A stretch of DNA of 44,546 nucleotides from Halocafeteria seosinensis (taxonomy: Eukaryota > Sar > Bigyra > Bicosoecida): positions 1-44,546 of the forward strand of contig LVLI01000296.1 in the NCBI GenBank assembly GCA_001687465.1. The letters are read 5' to 3'. Position 1 is the stretch's first letter; each line of letters starts with the position of its first letter. The notes beneath the pieces were generated by a model that saw nothing but the letters and a program-made list of their open reading frames with translations, was not told the DNA's origin and ran no database searches. Positions 10,590-21,800 of this stretch are shown here, in pieces. The position numbers and the translations under genes are program-made.

Positions 10590-12390
10590 CGCCATCCCGA
10601 GTAACCGAACTAGTCCTGTCATCCAATCTGTAACCTCAACTCGATACGCTAGAGTCTTCCTTGACTTCGGTATTCAATACAGAAACTAACGTTGGAGAGA
10701 AGGTTGTGTTTGACTGCTTTGATCTGTTGTGCTCCAGTATCGGTCGGAATGGCAGTGTATTTGGCGGATGCCTCTGCGAGAGTTCCAAGGAATTGGTAAT
10801 AGAATAGCGGTCGGCACAGCTCGATCGTGAAGAATTTAACGAGACAAAAGCGGCAAACGGTACGATCGTGTTTATTGGGGAGACATTGAGCAGGACCTTC
10901 CGTAAGAGCCTATGCCGATGACTTCTCTCTCTGTGCTAGTTCCAGTTCCAAACAAAGTCCCTCTTCCCAATGTAGACTTTGAGGTTTTATTCCAAGAGAT
11001 AGTTGTGTTGTGTGGCGACGCCGATATTGTGGTGTCTTTGCCGTTGGAGCCGGTCGTGACGCAGATATTTCATGGACATGAAGTCTCAACTCTACAGTAG
11101 CCACAGGTGGACTCGATATGACCCAGGATAACACAACCCAATGCGTACGAGATGAGGGGTCCTTGCCAACAAGGAGAATCGTGACTGTGTATTTGTACCT
11201 GCGGCAGAATTGCTGAACGGGGCGACGTACACGCTTATTCTGAAAGAGGAGAATATATACGGAAACTCTCTGGAGCAACAGATTGAGTTTGAGGTTGAGA
11301 GGCAACAAGCGCCCTAAATATATTTCGATGAAAGACTTAGTCGTGAAATTGTAAGCTCTAAAGGGGCATTGTTCCGTACGTCAACGAGACTGCAAAGTTG
11401 CGATGCTGGCGGTGGCGGTGCCAGTGATGTTTCTTAGTTATATTTTAGTTTCATTTGGAGTCTAAACGATCCATGGTCTTGACCCGAGGGGATTGAACGT
11501 ACTGTAAAGAGAGTTGATCCCATTTACCGAACCGTATGCGATTCAATTTAACGTAACAGCAGCATCCGAACCTGAAAGACCAGATCGTTGGAATCATCTC
11601 GTGATATTACTTTGACCGTTACACCTAGCCCTGTCGTAGCTAAGATCGCGGGAGGAAGTCGTGCTGCTGGTATATCTTCTCAGCCACAGTTGAATGCTGG
11701 TGAGAGCAATACTCCTTATTGAAATATTGCCCTTGAGAGATGGACTTTAAAGAAGCAATTTACCTGGTCTTGCGAGCTTGAGGGAATCGACGCGAACTGT
11801 ACGGAACGCCCTTTAAGGGCGCGATAAGTACAGAAGAGGAATTAGTTGTAGCACGAAGATATCGAGGACCGGAAGCAGGATATTAGCAATCAACGAAGTA
11901 CCCGTCAAATTTACGGTCAAAGTCGATTCGAGCCTAAATAGGACAACAGGAGATACCATTGACTCCTCGGACTCGGATTCCGTCACTATAGCATTGAGAG
12001 GTACTTCGTTCCCGGGTTTAAGTATCGAAAGTTTCCTTCCCAGTGATGCGCCAGTCTTAATAGTCAATGGCGCTCCACATTTCAAGGTGAATCGGGGTCA
12101 GGAGGTGCGTATCTCAGCTAGCGTAGGAGAATCCAAACAAACTGTGAACCAATGGGCCTTCGTGGACGAAGGAATGTTGGAACTTGACGACATACCTGGT
12201 ACTGGTAATTGAGTCTCTAAGTGTGGCAGCGAACCAGTTGTGCTGCAAATCAACTGCTCCAAGGAAACAAATCTATACGGCAGTATCGGACCCAGTTTGG
12301 ATCTCAGTTTGACTCTTCCCTGTCTTCCAAGTCTTTCGGCTATACTGAAGTTCGAGTATTTGTCCACAGCATCCCCGTGTTAGACGTCTG
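10590..12390 (+). pseudogene. decayed paralogue of the REJ-domain surface protein
   Basis: Broken frames on the plus strand follow, in order, the ectodomain of the gene at the right end of the window (parent nt about 42060 down to 40380). FDCFDLLCSSIGRNGSVFGG matches FECGELLYSEIGRNVSVFSS. VDFEVLFQEIVVLCGDADIV matches VEFHVAYQEVLALCDDAEVV. IESFLPSDAPVLIVNGAPHF matches LDSFLPKDAPITLINGQSHF. SKSFGYTEVRVFV matches the parent's GFTEVRFTV. The two are colinear over about 1.7 kb. Frames change many times and stops intervene (for example after 10796 and 11100). The GLUG, Cys-rich, mucin-like, transmembrane and tail parts of the parent are absent. The weakest match is before 10691, so the left limit is approximate. 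There is no sign of present function. Confidence 0.85.
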
Positions 12391-12404
12391 ATTAACGCCC
12401 GCGA

Positions 12405-12465
12405 AAAATTTTATTAAATTTAATAATTTTTGAAAATATAAACGTAAATTAATTTACGTTTATAT
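12405..12465. repeat. AT-rich palindromes: imperfect one plus a perfect 30-bp palindrome
   Basis: Bases 12436-12465 form a perfect 30-bp palindrome centred on AAATT/AATTT with one CG pair in each arm (...AACGT.../...ACGTT...). Immediately before it, near 12405-12432, is a second AT palindrome with a 16-bp perfect core (ttattaaatttaataa), which extends further if two bases are skipped. Both could extrude as cruciforms. They lie exactly between the end of the REJ pseudogene and the start of a broken type II membrane protein gene. This suggests a rearrangement joint or a foldback element rather than a promoter. Confidence 0.8.
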
Positions 12466-12532
12466 CTAGATAGGCGGCGGTCGACTTGTCGCAACCGACA
12501 CCAGCTAATTACTGGTATGCATATATCAGCAC

Positions 12533-13370
12533 ATGGTGGGTCTAAAGCGTCTCCTTTGCATATATGCCTCTGTTGCAGTGGTGTCCTTTTATATGCTCGG
12601 CCACATCGACCTGGACTTTAGCATGACCGAACCGGAACCGTCTCTGCCTCCAAGCAGGAATCAGTCACTCGGAAACTTTATACGCAGACTGCTTATTTCA
12701 GAAAAGCATTGGAAGATACCCAAGGTGATGGGTTGTGTGTGTCTGCAGTAGTTGACAGGAAATTCAGTGACTTTGCTCCTGTTTTCGCTTATAGCATGCT
12801 TGCCACTCATCCCAAGAGCCGTGTGTTCGTGACCTTCATGGATCCAGTTCCTCAACGCGTCATTAAGGTGATGAAATGAGTTAATGTCAGTCAAGACCGA
12901 TGGAAGTTTCAATACGGTGAAACACTGCGACGATATAAGCGGCGTGTAGGGAAGAGTTCCAATTAGACTATACGTTTATATTCACATACTTCTGGAGACA
13001 AGAAAATGATTGACCTTTACACCAGGATTTAAGCAACCAAGAGAGACGAAGAAATGCATGTGCCAACACTGACCAGATCCATAATTCTTATTCGATTGAA
13101 AATTTAACCAGCTCTTCGGTGGGACACACACACACAAATGTGACAGATAGCGGAGGCATTGCAGGTGAGGGTGTGGGGTATAGTGATGGATTTGTCGAGA
13201 TTGTTAATTTTCCTCTTCCGGAGTTATGTAGATGGCGACTTGGCTGGCGGCATATGTGGTTCTGACACCTATTGGCACGATCACAACGATCACTCCACCG
13301 ACTTGCAGTCTTGAAAACACCAACTATTTGTGAAGGTGAACTTGCGACTGACACGGTTGGGCGGTATTGT
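12533..13370 (+). pseudogene. broken type II membrane protein gene, glycosyltransferase-like
   Basis: An ATG at 12533 opens a frame with a basic start and a hydrophobic helix (KRLLCIYASVAVVSFYMLG), then a Pro/Ser stem, as in Golgi type II enzymes. That frame ends at 12751. The next frame carries ALEDTQGDGLCVSAVVDRKF and FAPVFAYSMLATHPKSRVFV, to a stop near 12870. That layout, a strand followed by V-D-x-K-F and then Y-S-x-x-x-x-x-P, resembles the start of nucleotide-sugar transferase domains. A frame change near 12665-12700 is therefore needed, and I found no intron that would supply it. After 12870 only short pieces remain, such as YVDGDLAGGICGSDTYWHDH near 13230, and the right limit is a guess. 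I read it as a pseudogene. The glycosyltransferase label is weak. Confidence 0.4.
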
Positions 13371-13474
13371 CGTGGCTTGAGTTGTTGTACAGATTACCGA
13401 CCACCCTTTTGTGCCTTTATAGTACGTGTAGTGTCAGTATGAGATACTGAGTCAGCTGAAGTGGAAGGAAAACA

Positions 13475-14637
13475 ATGGTACGAACACGGAAAGGCACGCA
13501 GCTTGGCGGCTCGCCTCCTGGTGAAGCCCCCGCTGGCACTGCCACGGCAGATTATACGACATCTCCACAGACAGTGACGTCCGAGAAGCGGCAACAGAAG
13601 CGACAAAGTAAGACGAATCGCTCAGTCAAGATACAGGAGCAAGCAGAGTCGAAGGAGGAGGCGTCTGAATCTGAACAACCGCACAGTACGTCTCGTCCGA
13701 AATCCTCCAAGAGAGGTCATGGAGACAGCATTTCTAACAACCGACATGATCAAGAGGGGAGGAGTGAAGAGGAACTCCTTGATGACAGTGGGGGTGAAGG
13801 AGACGCTCCTGAAGAGGTCTCCGTCTCGACCGCCAGATCCCAGTTCCGACAGCAAGTGAAAGACCAACGACGAGCGACACAAGTGTACGTAGAACTTCTT
13901 AACAAATTGCAGAAGAGCATATAATGGACGTTAATGTTTTCCTTTAGGTTCTTCAGGTCACGATCTGCTAAAAGGAAGCGAACCAGGAAGAATGTGAGTC
14001 AGCAAGAAACGACTCAGCCAGAGGAAACAAGGGCTACAGAAGAGGGAAACCATGAGGAGCTCTCACAGTCCGCCATCGAGCACGGAGGCAGCGAACCAGA
14101 CGCGCGAAATTATAGCGAGGATGAGGGAGAGCTTCCTTTGGATGTGCTCCAAGCGGCTGAAAGCCATATCTATACCCAGCATGAAAACCAGCGCAGGTAC
14201 GCAATATCCCCGGCTGTAGTTTCGCTGTAGACACTCCGACCTGCTCCTTTTTTGCAGTCATCAAGTTTTTGGGGAAGAATATAATGAAAAGCAAACGGGC
14301 GTAAGTGAGCAGCGCAAACCTATCCATGCTAAGAACAAGTACGTCATAATCCCCTACAATGAAGGCCGAGGTCTATTCACCTATGATGGAAGAAATGTTC
14401 ACATTCAGACATGGTCTATTAATCGTAGCAGAAGGAGAGGGAAAGGAAGGACATCAGGCAAGGCAATATATTGCATCTCAGTACTCTGCAAGTGCCCGTG
14501 AATTTATGGCTAAGCATCTATACGGAAATAGATTGCAAAGGGTTCCCCCCGGCAGCAGTGGGTTTAAGAAGCGTCTGGGTCCTGCCCAGAAATTTACCCG
14601 GCCAGCGATGAAGAAAAAGACGCGAACTGTTAGATAA
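13475..14637 (+). CDS. NOL7: NOL7-like nucleolar protein, 4 exons
   Basis: NOL7 acts in the nucleolus in small-subunit processome and pre-rRNA work. Exons are 13475-13884, 13948-14196, 14258-14338 and 14409-14637. All three introns (63, 61 and 70 nt) have GTACGY donors and fall in phase 2. The product is 322 residues. The first 230 residues are charged and low-complexity, with basic clusters (KRQQKRQSK, SAKRKRTRKN) and acidic runs, as in many nucleolar proteins. The C-terminus carries the conserved NUC129-type block ARQYIASQYSASAREFMAKH-LYGNRLQRVP, then a basic tail (PAMKKKTRTVR), where family members read F-(x)4-L-Y-G-x-x-x-x-R. It is similar to human NOL7 in length (about 257) and layout, but longer at the front. 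An alternative acceptor 9 nt downstream at 13957 would remove three residues. The start has the context AACAATGG. Confidence 0.75.
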
Positions 14638-15520
14638 GCATGCGAACACATCTCATGTAGCTCAACATTGAGAAAACGAAGAATGGTCGACTCTGACCCA
14701 TTGAGCCATTCTAGCTCCTAATGTCATGAAGAACTGCTCAAAGCAAATTGATTACTACCCGCGTATATGTGTGTCTCTAGTTGACTCGCTTGTGTCACTG
14801 TTTTTTGCCATGATATCCTCACATAGGCTCTAAGCTACCTACGAAACCGCGACTGGAAAGCGTATACCAAATTCACGGAACATACGTAAGACTTCGCGAG
14901 TTCAAATGGGATAGTGTTGAAACATTCAATAAGAATGACAATGGTCTCGCAATTGCCAGATGCTGTAGTAGTGTAGTTTGATTCAGTTGCTACGCATGTA
15001 AGTATTTACCACGATTACAAGGGACTCCACTAATCGGAAAATAGTCCAAGACATTTGTACTGGTAATCCTTACAGTGGTACGTCTTCGTGGGTGATCAAG
15101 TTAGTAGCAGCAGCATGTCCCTTTGAGAGCAGATTGCACTAAGGAGATGCACCACCTGAACGGTGAAACCATAGTCCTAATGGTCATAGAGGTGGCACTG
15201 TTGAAACGTTGCATCGGCAATCGTATCTCGTTTACATTTCTGAAGACGCCAATTTGGTTACGCATCGGAACTCAGGAGTCACATTGGCAGTAACCTATAA
15301 TTGTGAAACCTGAAACGTAGCTCCGTTAACCCTAAGAGCAAACGGTTCTACTACTCGAGTAGCTTTTTGTATGAAACGGCTCATATCCACCCTCATTGGT
15401 ATGCGGGAGTCCGGGGATCCAATCAAATGCGGTTTTGGATTGATGTGCGCGGCAGATCGTGCAAGATGATACCGGGTGGGGTGCTGCTCCGCCAGCCGAT
15501 CGATACGCGCAATATGACGC
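14638..15520. other. intergenic, with traces of a decayed LRR repeat (minus)
   Basis: This is the gap between the convergent NOL7 and LRR genes. On the minus strand near 15225-15190 one frame reads DTIADATFQQ, which matches the repeat unit of the adjacent LRR gene (x-T-I-T-D-x-A-F-Q-H-L). It is soon broken by a stop. This suggests the LRR array once extended further or that a second copy decayed here. I see no intact gene. Confidence 0.4.
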
Positions 15521-17239
15521 TCATATAGGCTGGGAGAAACTAAGCCCGTAAACAGTGCAACGTTTTGGAAGATGGTGAGTCACGTTGTTGATCAGGTCCG
15601 CCTGACGACAGGCTCGGATATTCACAGAACTCAACCGAGGTAAGCGAACCAACGACGACCCCGTTATGGTTGTCTGCGTGCAACCTCTCATATCTAGTAA
15701 GACCAGACGGGATAAGTGATCGAACGCAGAATCCGTTATCGTTGTTTGAAAACATCCGCACATATTTAATTTGGATAATTTGGTCAAGTGTTGAAATGCT
15801 GCGTCTGTAATCTCCGTTTGACGACAAAGACTAATATCCAAGAAAGTTAGCTTTACCAAGTGTTGAAACGCCGCATCCGAAATTGTTTTCTGCGAGCAAT
15901 CGGGCATTCTAAGCGAAACCAGATTGGACAAGTGTCCGAATGCGAAGTCTGTTATGGTCTCCTGAGAGCAAGATTCCATTTCAAGCACCACCAAATTCCT
16001 CAAGTGCCGGAAGGCAGAATCAGTCAGACTGGATTGACTGCACTGCGTCATGTTTAAACTTGTTAGTCTTGACAAATGCTGGAAAGAAAAATCTGTGATT
16101 CCCTCTTGATGACAATCCCTCATGTCCAAACACAACAAACTCGACAAGAAACTAAAAGCAGTGCAGCTTATGGTCTCTTGAGTGCAGACAGCCATGGACA
16201 GTGTCGTCAGTGTTTGCAGGTGCTGAAATGCTTTATTTGTGATGGTAGTTTGACGACAGCCTCTCATACTCAGCGAGGACACGTTTGATAAATGCTGAAA
16301 AGCAGAATCAGTGATTGAACTTTGGTCGCAGTAACTCATATCCAAGTCAGTCAAGTTCCGTAAGTGGCTGAAGGCAGCATCAGCGATATCGGCTTGGTTA
16401 CACTCGGACATATCTAGTTCTTTCACTCTAACTAAGTCTTGAAAGGCAAAGCTCGTGATGGTACGTTGATAACATCTACTGATCTGTAATGATTCCAACT
16501 CACACATATGTTGAAGTGCGTTGTCTGTTATGGTAGTTTGTGTGCAGCCATGGAGTTTTAGCCGTTTCAAACTGTTCGACAAATGCTGAAATGCGGAATC
16601 TGTTATCGTTGTCTGATTGCTGTATGTGAGAGTTAGGTTCGTCAAACGCGCCAGATGCTGGAAGGCTACATCGGTTATCGTTTCCTGGTCGCATTCCTCC
16701 ATTACTAGGCTTAACAAATTTGATAAGTGCTGAAACGCGGTGTCTGTAAGACTGTCCTGATCGCATTGGACGAGCTCCAATGAGGTGACATGCCGAAAAT
16801 GAGTGAATGCTGCATCCGTCACATTCCGGCACTCTATTAAGATCACTGACTTTGCTCTGCTAGGAATAGTACAAAGTTGATCGTCTTGAACAGTATGTTC
16901 CAAATCATTTAGCACAATTTCTCCTGCGAAGTTTGGGCATTGTGTTAACATCTCCTCCAACGTTGTATCCAACCCAAGTGTGTTACATGCTGGCCACGAT
17001 AGCTCTCTGACCTTGTTGTCCCCACCATGTCTGTCCGGCGGAATCGACGCTACGCTGCTCCAGTAGTCAACTGTTTGCTGAAGACACTCGTCACTCACGA
17101 GGACCTCTTTCTGTCCACCCGGGATTGTATGACGGGCACTGTAAAACTGATACCACGTCCTCAGGTACACCCACAGCACCTCGCGGGGATCGTGAGAGGC
17201 CGCCATTTCCTTGCACTCTTTTACTAGATTCGGCCACAC
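15521..17239 (-). CDS. leucine-rich repeat protein, 17 repeats of AMN1/F-box-LRR type
   Basis: The open frame runs from 17239 (GTG TGG CCG) to 15521, 572 residues; the first ATG is at 17206. The N-terminal part reads WPNLVKECKEM...EVLWVYLRTWYQFY, which looks like the segment after an F-box. GTG is preceded by a plausible acceptor (CTGCATAG), so an upstream exon with the F-box and true start is possible but was not found. From about residue 140 there are 17 repeats of 24-25 residues: x-L-x-x-L-x-M-x-x-C-x-Q-x-T-I-T-D-x-A-F-Q-H-L-S-x-L. This is the cysteine-containing LRR type seen in F-box/LRR and AMN1 proteins, which form a curved binding surface. The Gln at C-x-Q and the AFQHL core are unusually uniform, which suggests recent repeat expansion. 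Family members often serve in SCF ubiquitin ligases; here that is inference. Confidence 0.75.
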   Translation of the reverse strand: MWPNLVKECKEMAASHDPREVLWVYLRTWYQFYSARHTIPGGQKEVLVSDECLQQTVDYWSSVASIPPDRHGGDNKVRELSWPACNTLGLDTTLEEMLTQCPNFAGEIVLNDLEHTVQDDQLCTIPSRAKSVILIECRNVTDAAFTHFRHVTSLELVQCDQDSLTDTAFQHLSNLLSLVMEECDQETITDVAFQHLARLTNLTLTYSNQTTITDSAFQHLSNSLKRLKLHGCTQTTITDNALQHMCELESLQISRCYQRTITSFAFQDLVRVKELDMSECNQADIADAAFSHLRNLTDLDMSYCDQSSITDSAFQHLSNVSSLSMRGCRQTTITNKAFQHLQTLTTLSMAVCTQETISCTAFSFLSSLLCLDMRDCHQEGITDFSFQHLSRLTSLNMTQCSQSSLTDSAFRHLRNLVVLEMESCSQETITDFAFGHLSNLVSLRMPDCSQKTISDAAFQHLVKLTFLDISLCRQTEITDAAFQHLTKLSKLNMCGCFQTTITDSAFDHLSRLVLLDMRGCTQTTITGSSLVRLPRLSSVNIRACRQADLINNVTHHLPKRCTVYGLSFSQPI

Positions 17240-17619
17240 CTATGCAGACGTACCAACCCCTAAAAATGCCCATTTAATACAGGATTGCAACAGGAAATGG
17301 AAGAAACGTCGATAGTGTCGGCCGACAGTGTTTGTGAAGATGGCATGTTGCCTCAAGTTGTGTCCGATCCTAATGTTTGATACACTCGGTCAAAGTTGAG
17401 GCAATAGACCAAGTGGCACTGCTGTTGTTAGGAGTGCATGGCATCGCAAAGGGCCTGAATAAAGACGCCAAACGTGGTCTACACCCATCTTCACAAGCCG
17501 ATATCAAGCCGCACTTTATACAGCTTGTATAGATCGTACCAAGGACTCCAAGGAGGGTGGAAGGGTCCTGTAACATGTCTTGAGAGGGTTCGTCGCCTTC
17601 TCCAAGGGTGGGTGATGAT

Positions 17620-18796
17620 ATGGCCGACGAGAGGGGTGCTGAAATCATTTTCCTGGCTCCTGGATACAATGAACTCTACCAAGTACGTACTGCAATAAGC
17701 CTTTATGATGCAATTGCTGGCATAAGTGCGCTCATACCGTGCTGCTCAGGTGGCCATTGCTCAAGAGCTCATCGAAGACAATGAGGAGTCGGGGGAGATG
17801 ACGGTCGAATGGAGTGTGAGATTCCTGGAAAACAATCTGAATCTGCAGCAAGAGCAAGCGCTACAAGAGAGTAGTGATGAAACAGTGGAACAGGACAGAC
17901 ATCGGGGACTACATCGGGGTGGACTCTCTCATGCTCAATCCGCAATACGGATGAAATTGGATCGAATCGACCGAAGGAAAAACGTGGAACAAGTACTACG
18001 CAGTTCGATACGACCAGATTTTACTACGCTCTGCTTCCAGTATCATCAGAAATTTGTACACGAATTTCGGAAGGCGTTTTATGTGCGTCGGTTAGAAAAC
18101 AAACAATTTAATCTTCTTCTACTCGGCCTCGGTGCCGGAGCTGTACCCGGACATATTTACGAACAACTGGAATCATGCGCTTGCTCGGCCACGGATATGG
18201 AACTGAGGACGTATGCTGCTGAACTGGATCCAGGGATGGTTCGTATCATTCTCATATCATATTTCCGGCTTCTCGATACTAAACCCCAGCTTTGGCCTGC
18301 TGATGATTTTGCAGGTATCTTTGGCACTAGATGTTTTTTCCTTAAGGCGTTGGTCCAGCGAACAGAGACTCACAGTCTTCACCGAGGATTTTCGAGCAGC
18401 GTTGGAGGTACAACATCGGTGTATGTCCTTGCTCAGTCAAATTGATTTATGTATGTTTCTCCCTGTCTGCAGAATTTACCCAAGCGAACGATGGATATGG
18501 TGATTGTAGATCTTAGCGGATATTCCCCAGGCTGGCCTCTATTGGCTCCTGTGGAATCCTTCGTAGAGCGGTCTGCTCTAGAATTGCTGTGCAGCGTTTG
18601 CAGTCCTGTGGCGACGGTATGCATAAATTTTTTAGCCCTTAACAACGATGAAATTTCTAAACAGTGGGCGAACTACGTAATCGATACCATCAAACTTGTA
18701 TGGAAGGGCCATGTTGCCCATTCTTTGGAAACAGCCCCCCAGACACCGGGTCAATCGCCGCCTCAAAATTTCGTATTGTCAATACAGTTGAGCTAA
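17620..18796 (+). CDS. class I SAM methyltransferase, METTL13 C-terminal / spermidine-synthase fold, 4 exons
   Basis: Exons are 17620-17682, 17750-18238, 18315-18407 and 18473-18796, all joined in phase 0. Introns are 67, 76 and 65 nt (donors GTACGT, GTTCGT, GTACAA). The product is 322 residues. Motif I is LLLLGLGAGAVPG (about residue 150). The acidic end of the next strand is AELDPGM, split by intron 2. VTVFTED-type and DMVIVDL follow as motifs for the adenine contact and the post-motif strand. C-F-x-Y-H upstream matches the Y-L-C-C-x-H-H stretch of METTL13. Human METTL13 methylates eEF1A using two such domains; this protein has only the C-terminal type, so its target is open. The N-terminal 100 residues are poorly conserved and Glu/Gln-rich. 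The start is the ATG at 17620. The divergent LRR gene begins about 380 nt away, and the gene ends 42 nt from the DENN gene's stop. Confidence 0.72.
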
Positions 18797-18838
18797 CAAC
18801 ATGGTGAGCTTTTGTGTATTAGAATTCGCTTATCCTAT

Positions 18839-21800
18839 TTAGTTAGAATGATACTGTTCATAACCGTACCAAACCTTCAACGTACCATCCCAGCTAGTAC
18901 TGATGAGACAGTCTTGCAATAATTGAAGTCCTGAAATGTGTGCTTCATGAGTGTCGACGTCGGCGTCGATTCCGCTTTCGGTTAGGTCACCCCATACAGC
19001 AAAGGATCTACATAGTTCCCTAGATTGAGTAGATTTCAGCGGACGCACGTTGATCAACCTAATATCTCCGTCACTGCTACCACTAGCAATAACAGAATCG
19101 CCATCCGAGGCCAAGTGAATAACAGATGCAGAGTGCTTCGCCAAGAGCTTTCCAAATATCGATTCTCCACCACACAGTTCCGAGTCTCTTTTTGTCCGAC
19201 ATTGTATTTCTTCCCTTTTCAGTTCGTCCTGGAATTCCCTCAAGTACGAATGTAAATCGAATACCCAAGCACGGACAGATCCGTCTTCACAGCCAACGAC
19301 GGCAATCGAGCCTCCATAATTTGGCCCCGCGGCTTTCGTTTTATCAGGAATTATCAAGGAAGCCCAAACTTGTTCCTCGGCATCAAATGCTCCCACTGAG
19401 AATACTTCCCCCAGTGATTGCGAGGAGTTCAGACGCGCACCCAGCTGCCATAACTTCAGAGTACCGTCCAGGCTACTTGTGTAGACTATTTCTCTTAAAG
19501 GTCCCGCGCTTTCTGACCCGGATTCCACGGCTATATAATTACACGAGATAACAGCTCTAGTGTGAGCCCTCCACTCATATGCCAGAATCGAGTCCAACCT
19601 GTTCAGACGTCGCTTGTCACGGGCAGACGCTCTGAGCGCAGCTATATCAAAAGCGTACATGTTACCGCTTCGGGAACCCACCAACAGACACCACGTGGGC
19701 ACATGTATAAGTCTTAAGCACTGCGGAATTTCGGCGGCTCCTTCCTGGGGCAATTGAAATTCCACGCATCGCCTCGTATCGGACCACCAACAGAGGATCC
19801 TTCCAGAGACAGTAGCCATGGCTAGAATGTAATAAGCGTCCTCATTGCCGTCTGTCGATCCTGATTTAGCTTCAACGACGCTGCTCACAACTTTTTCCGC
19901 CGATATTTTTCTCTTGCTAAAGAGTTTCGAGAACAATGCGGTGCCAAGACGCCGCTCTCCAGAACGAAGTATGCGCTCTTTCCACAAAGGGGTGGGGATA
20001 CTGTTTGGTTGTTTCAACGTTGCAAACGCTGTGAATGTGTTCAAGTTAGACCGCTCTTTCGGACTGGTAGATCGGAACGAGCGAAGAGGAGGCTGAGATT
20101 GTCGTCGCTGCACTGGATGATATATTTGATCCTTGGGAATCCTCCAAATAGTAACCAATCCGTCTTTGGATATGCAAACGATATCAATTCCATCGAACGT
20201 AAAGAGATTTATGGAAGCGATAGGACCCGCGTCAACGTACTGACGTAGAATCGGCGATTCCACTACCAGGTCCCAAAGGACAACCTGACCATCTGTGGCT
20301 CCTGTAGCCGCTAAAGAAAGCCATTCGCCTTCGCATGCTGTGGGCGTATCATTTCTCCAGTCAAGAAAAGAAACCGCACTCATACATTCTATTTTGGCTC
20401 CTACGTTGTGCCCCTTAAGCGTGTCGGAGGACAAAGTTAACGGATGCATCAGAACTTTTTCGTCATTAACGAGGTGAGTATATTCTTCCACAGGCCGCAT
20501 CTCGGCAGCAGCAACGATGTCACGGGGTGATAACCATTGCATTCGAGCGCTCCCTAGATTTAAACTTAGCGATTCACTAGACACGGGGATTGGTGGGGAA
20601 CGTGGTTGGTAGTATGTTCTGTCGTAATCCTCGGAGAACTGCTGATTTCTTCGAAAGGGTGAGTCGTCGTCGCTGGCCTCTGGCGAAGCTATTGATGAAA
20701 CACTTAGATCGGACTTTCTCCTATCCTTTTCCCCCCAATTGGGTGACATGTGGACTTGGCAGCTCGACCAAGATCCCGTTGACAGAAGAGAAGAAATACT
20801 GCGTTCCAGGGCTTCCTTGTGATCTTGGCCAAAGTATGCAAGAGGTAGAAGGGGTCGGCAGACATCTCTCCCACATCCAATCATGTGATTGTAAAGCGTA
20901 GCAATTCCCGAGGAGCATTTGAGATGCCGTGCAGAAATATGAGACGCTTCCGCAAGGAGCTGTTGTATAGCTCTGTTACCCGTACATGGGGGAATAATGT
21001 CATTACTGATCATTGGCGGTGCACAACTGCTCGCTACACATAGGCTCGCAGGCCACCCGCATATTGTTTCCTTGGATGTACCCAAACGCAGAGCATTCTG
21101 AATCAGACCGAAGATGTGCTCTTGAACAAGCTGCTGGATCTGCTTTATCAGAGATCCCATATCATTGGCTGCGAACCACAACACGTTACCGCCCACAGCG
21201 CTTTGCTTGTGTGAACACGACTGAGTCCTGAGTTTCCAACCGTGCGCTGCTTGGCATAAGTGCACCGCGCTACTGTACTGAAGATAGCATGCCCAAAATT
21301 CAGCCCTTGACCATATGCCCAGGCCGAAGAGACAGTTGTCCATTGAGAGTGTATAATATCCACCAGACTCTTCTAACTCTAGCGGCAGTTTCCAACATAA
21401 TGGCTCCTCTGAGCGTCCCATTCCATCTATGTAACAAAGTAGGTAAGGCCATGGTAGACCAAGTAGTACGTCTGCAGGGGTTTCCAACATATGTTTAGAT
21501 ATGCGGTCTTCTCCCTTAAGCGCGTAATCGACATGTTTGGCTTGAACGGAGCACCGGAAGTAAGGCGCTATTTGTATCAACGTTGCAGCCGCTGCAAAAT
21601 CTTTTGCAGTATCACAAGCGTTCAACATCCATCGAAACGCTTGAATCAGGGCTGAAAACGCCGGCGGCCAGAGCACAATCGACTGCCGTATCGAGGAGTC
21701 GAGAGTACTGGAAAAAGCTACAGAAAGCGGTATCTCCTCGAAGCCTTCAACATCGCCGCTCACGTTCGATGAAATGAACAACCGTTTAACTTCATGCATT

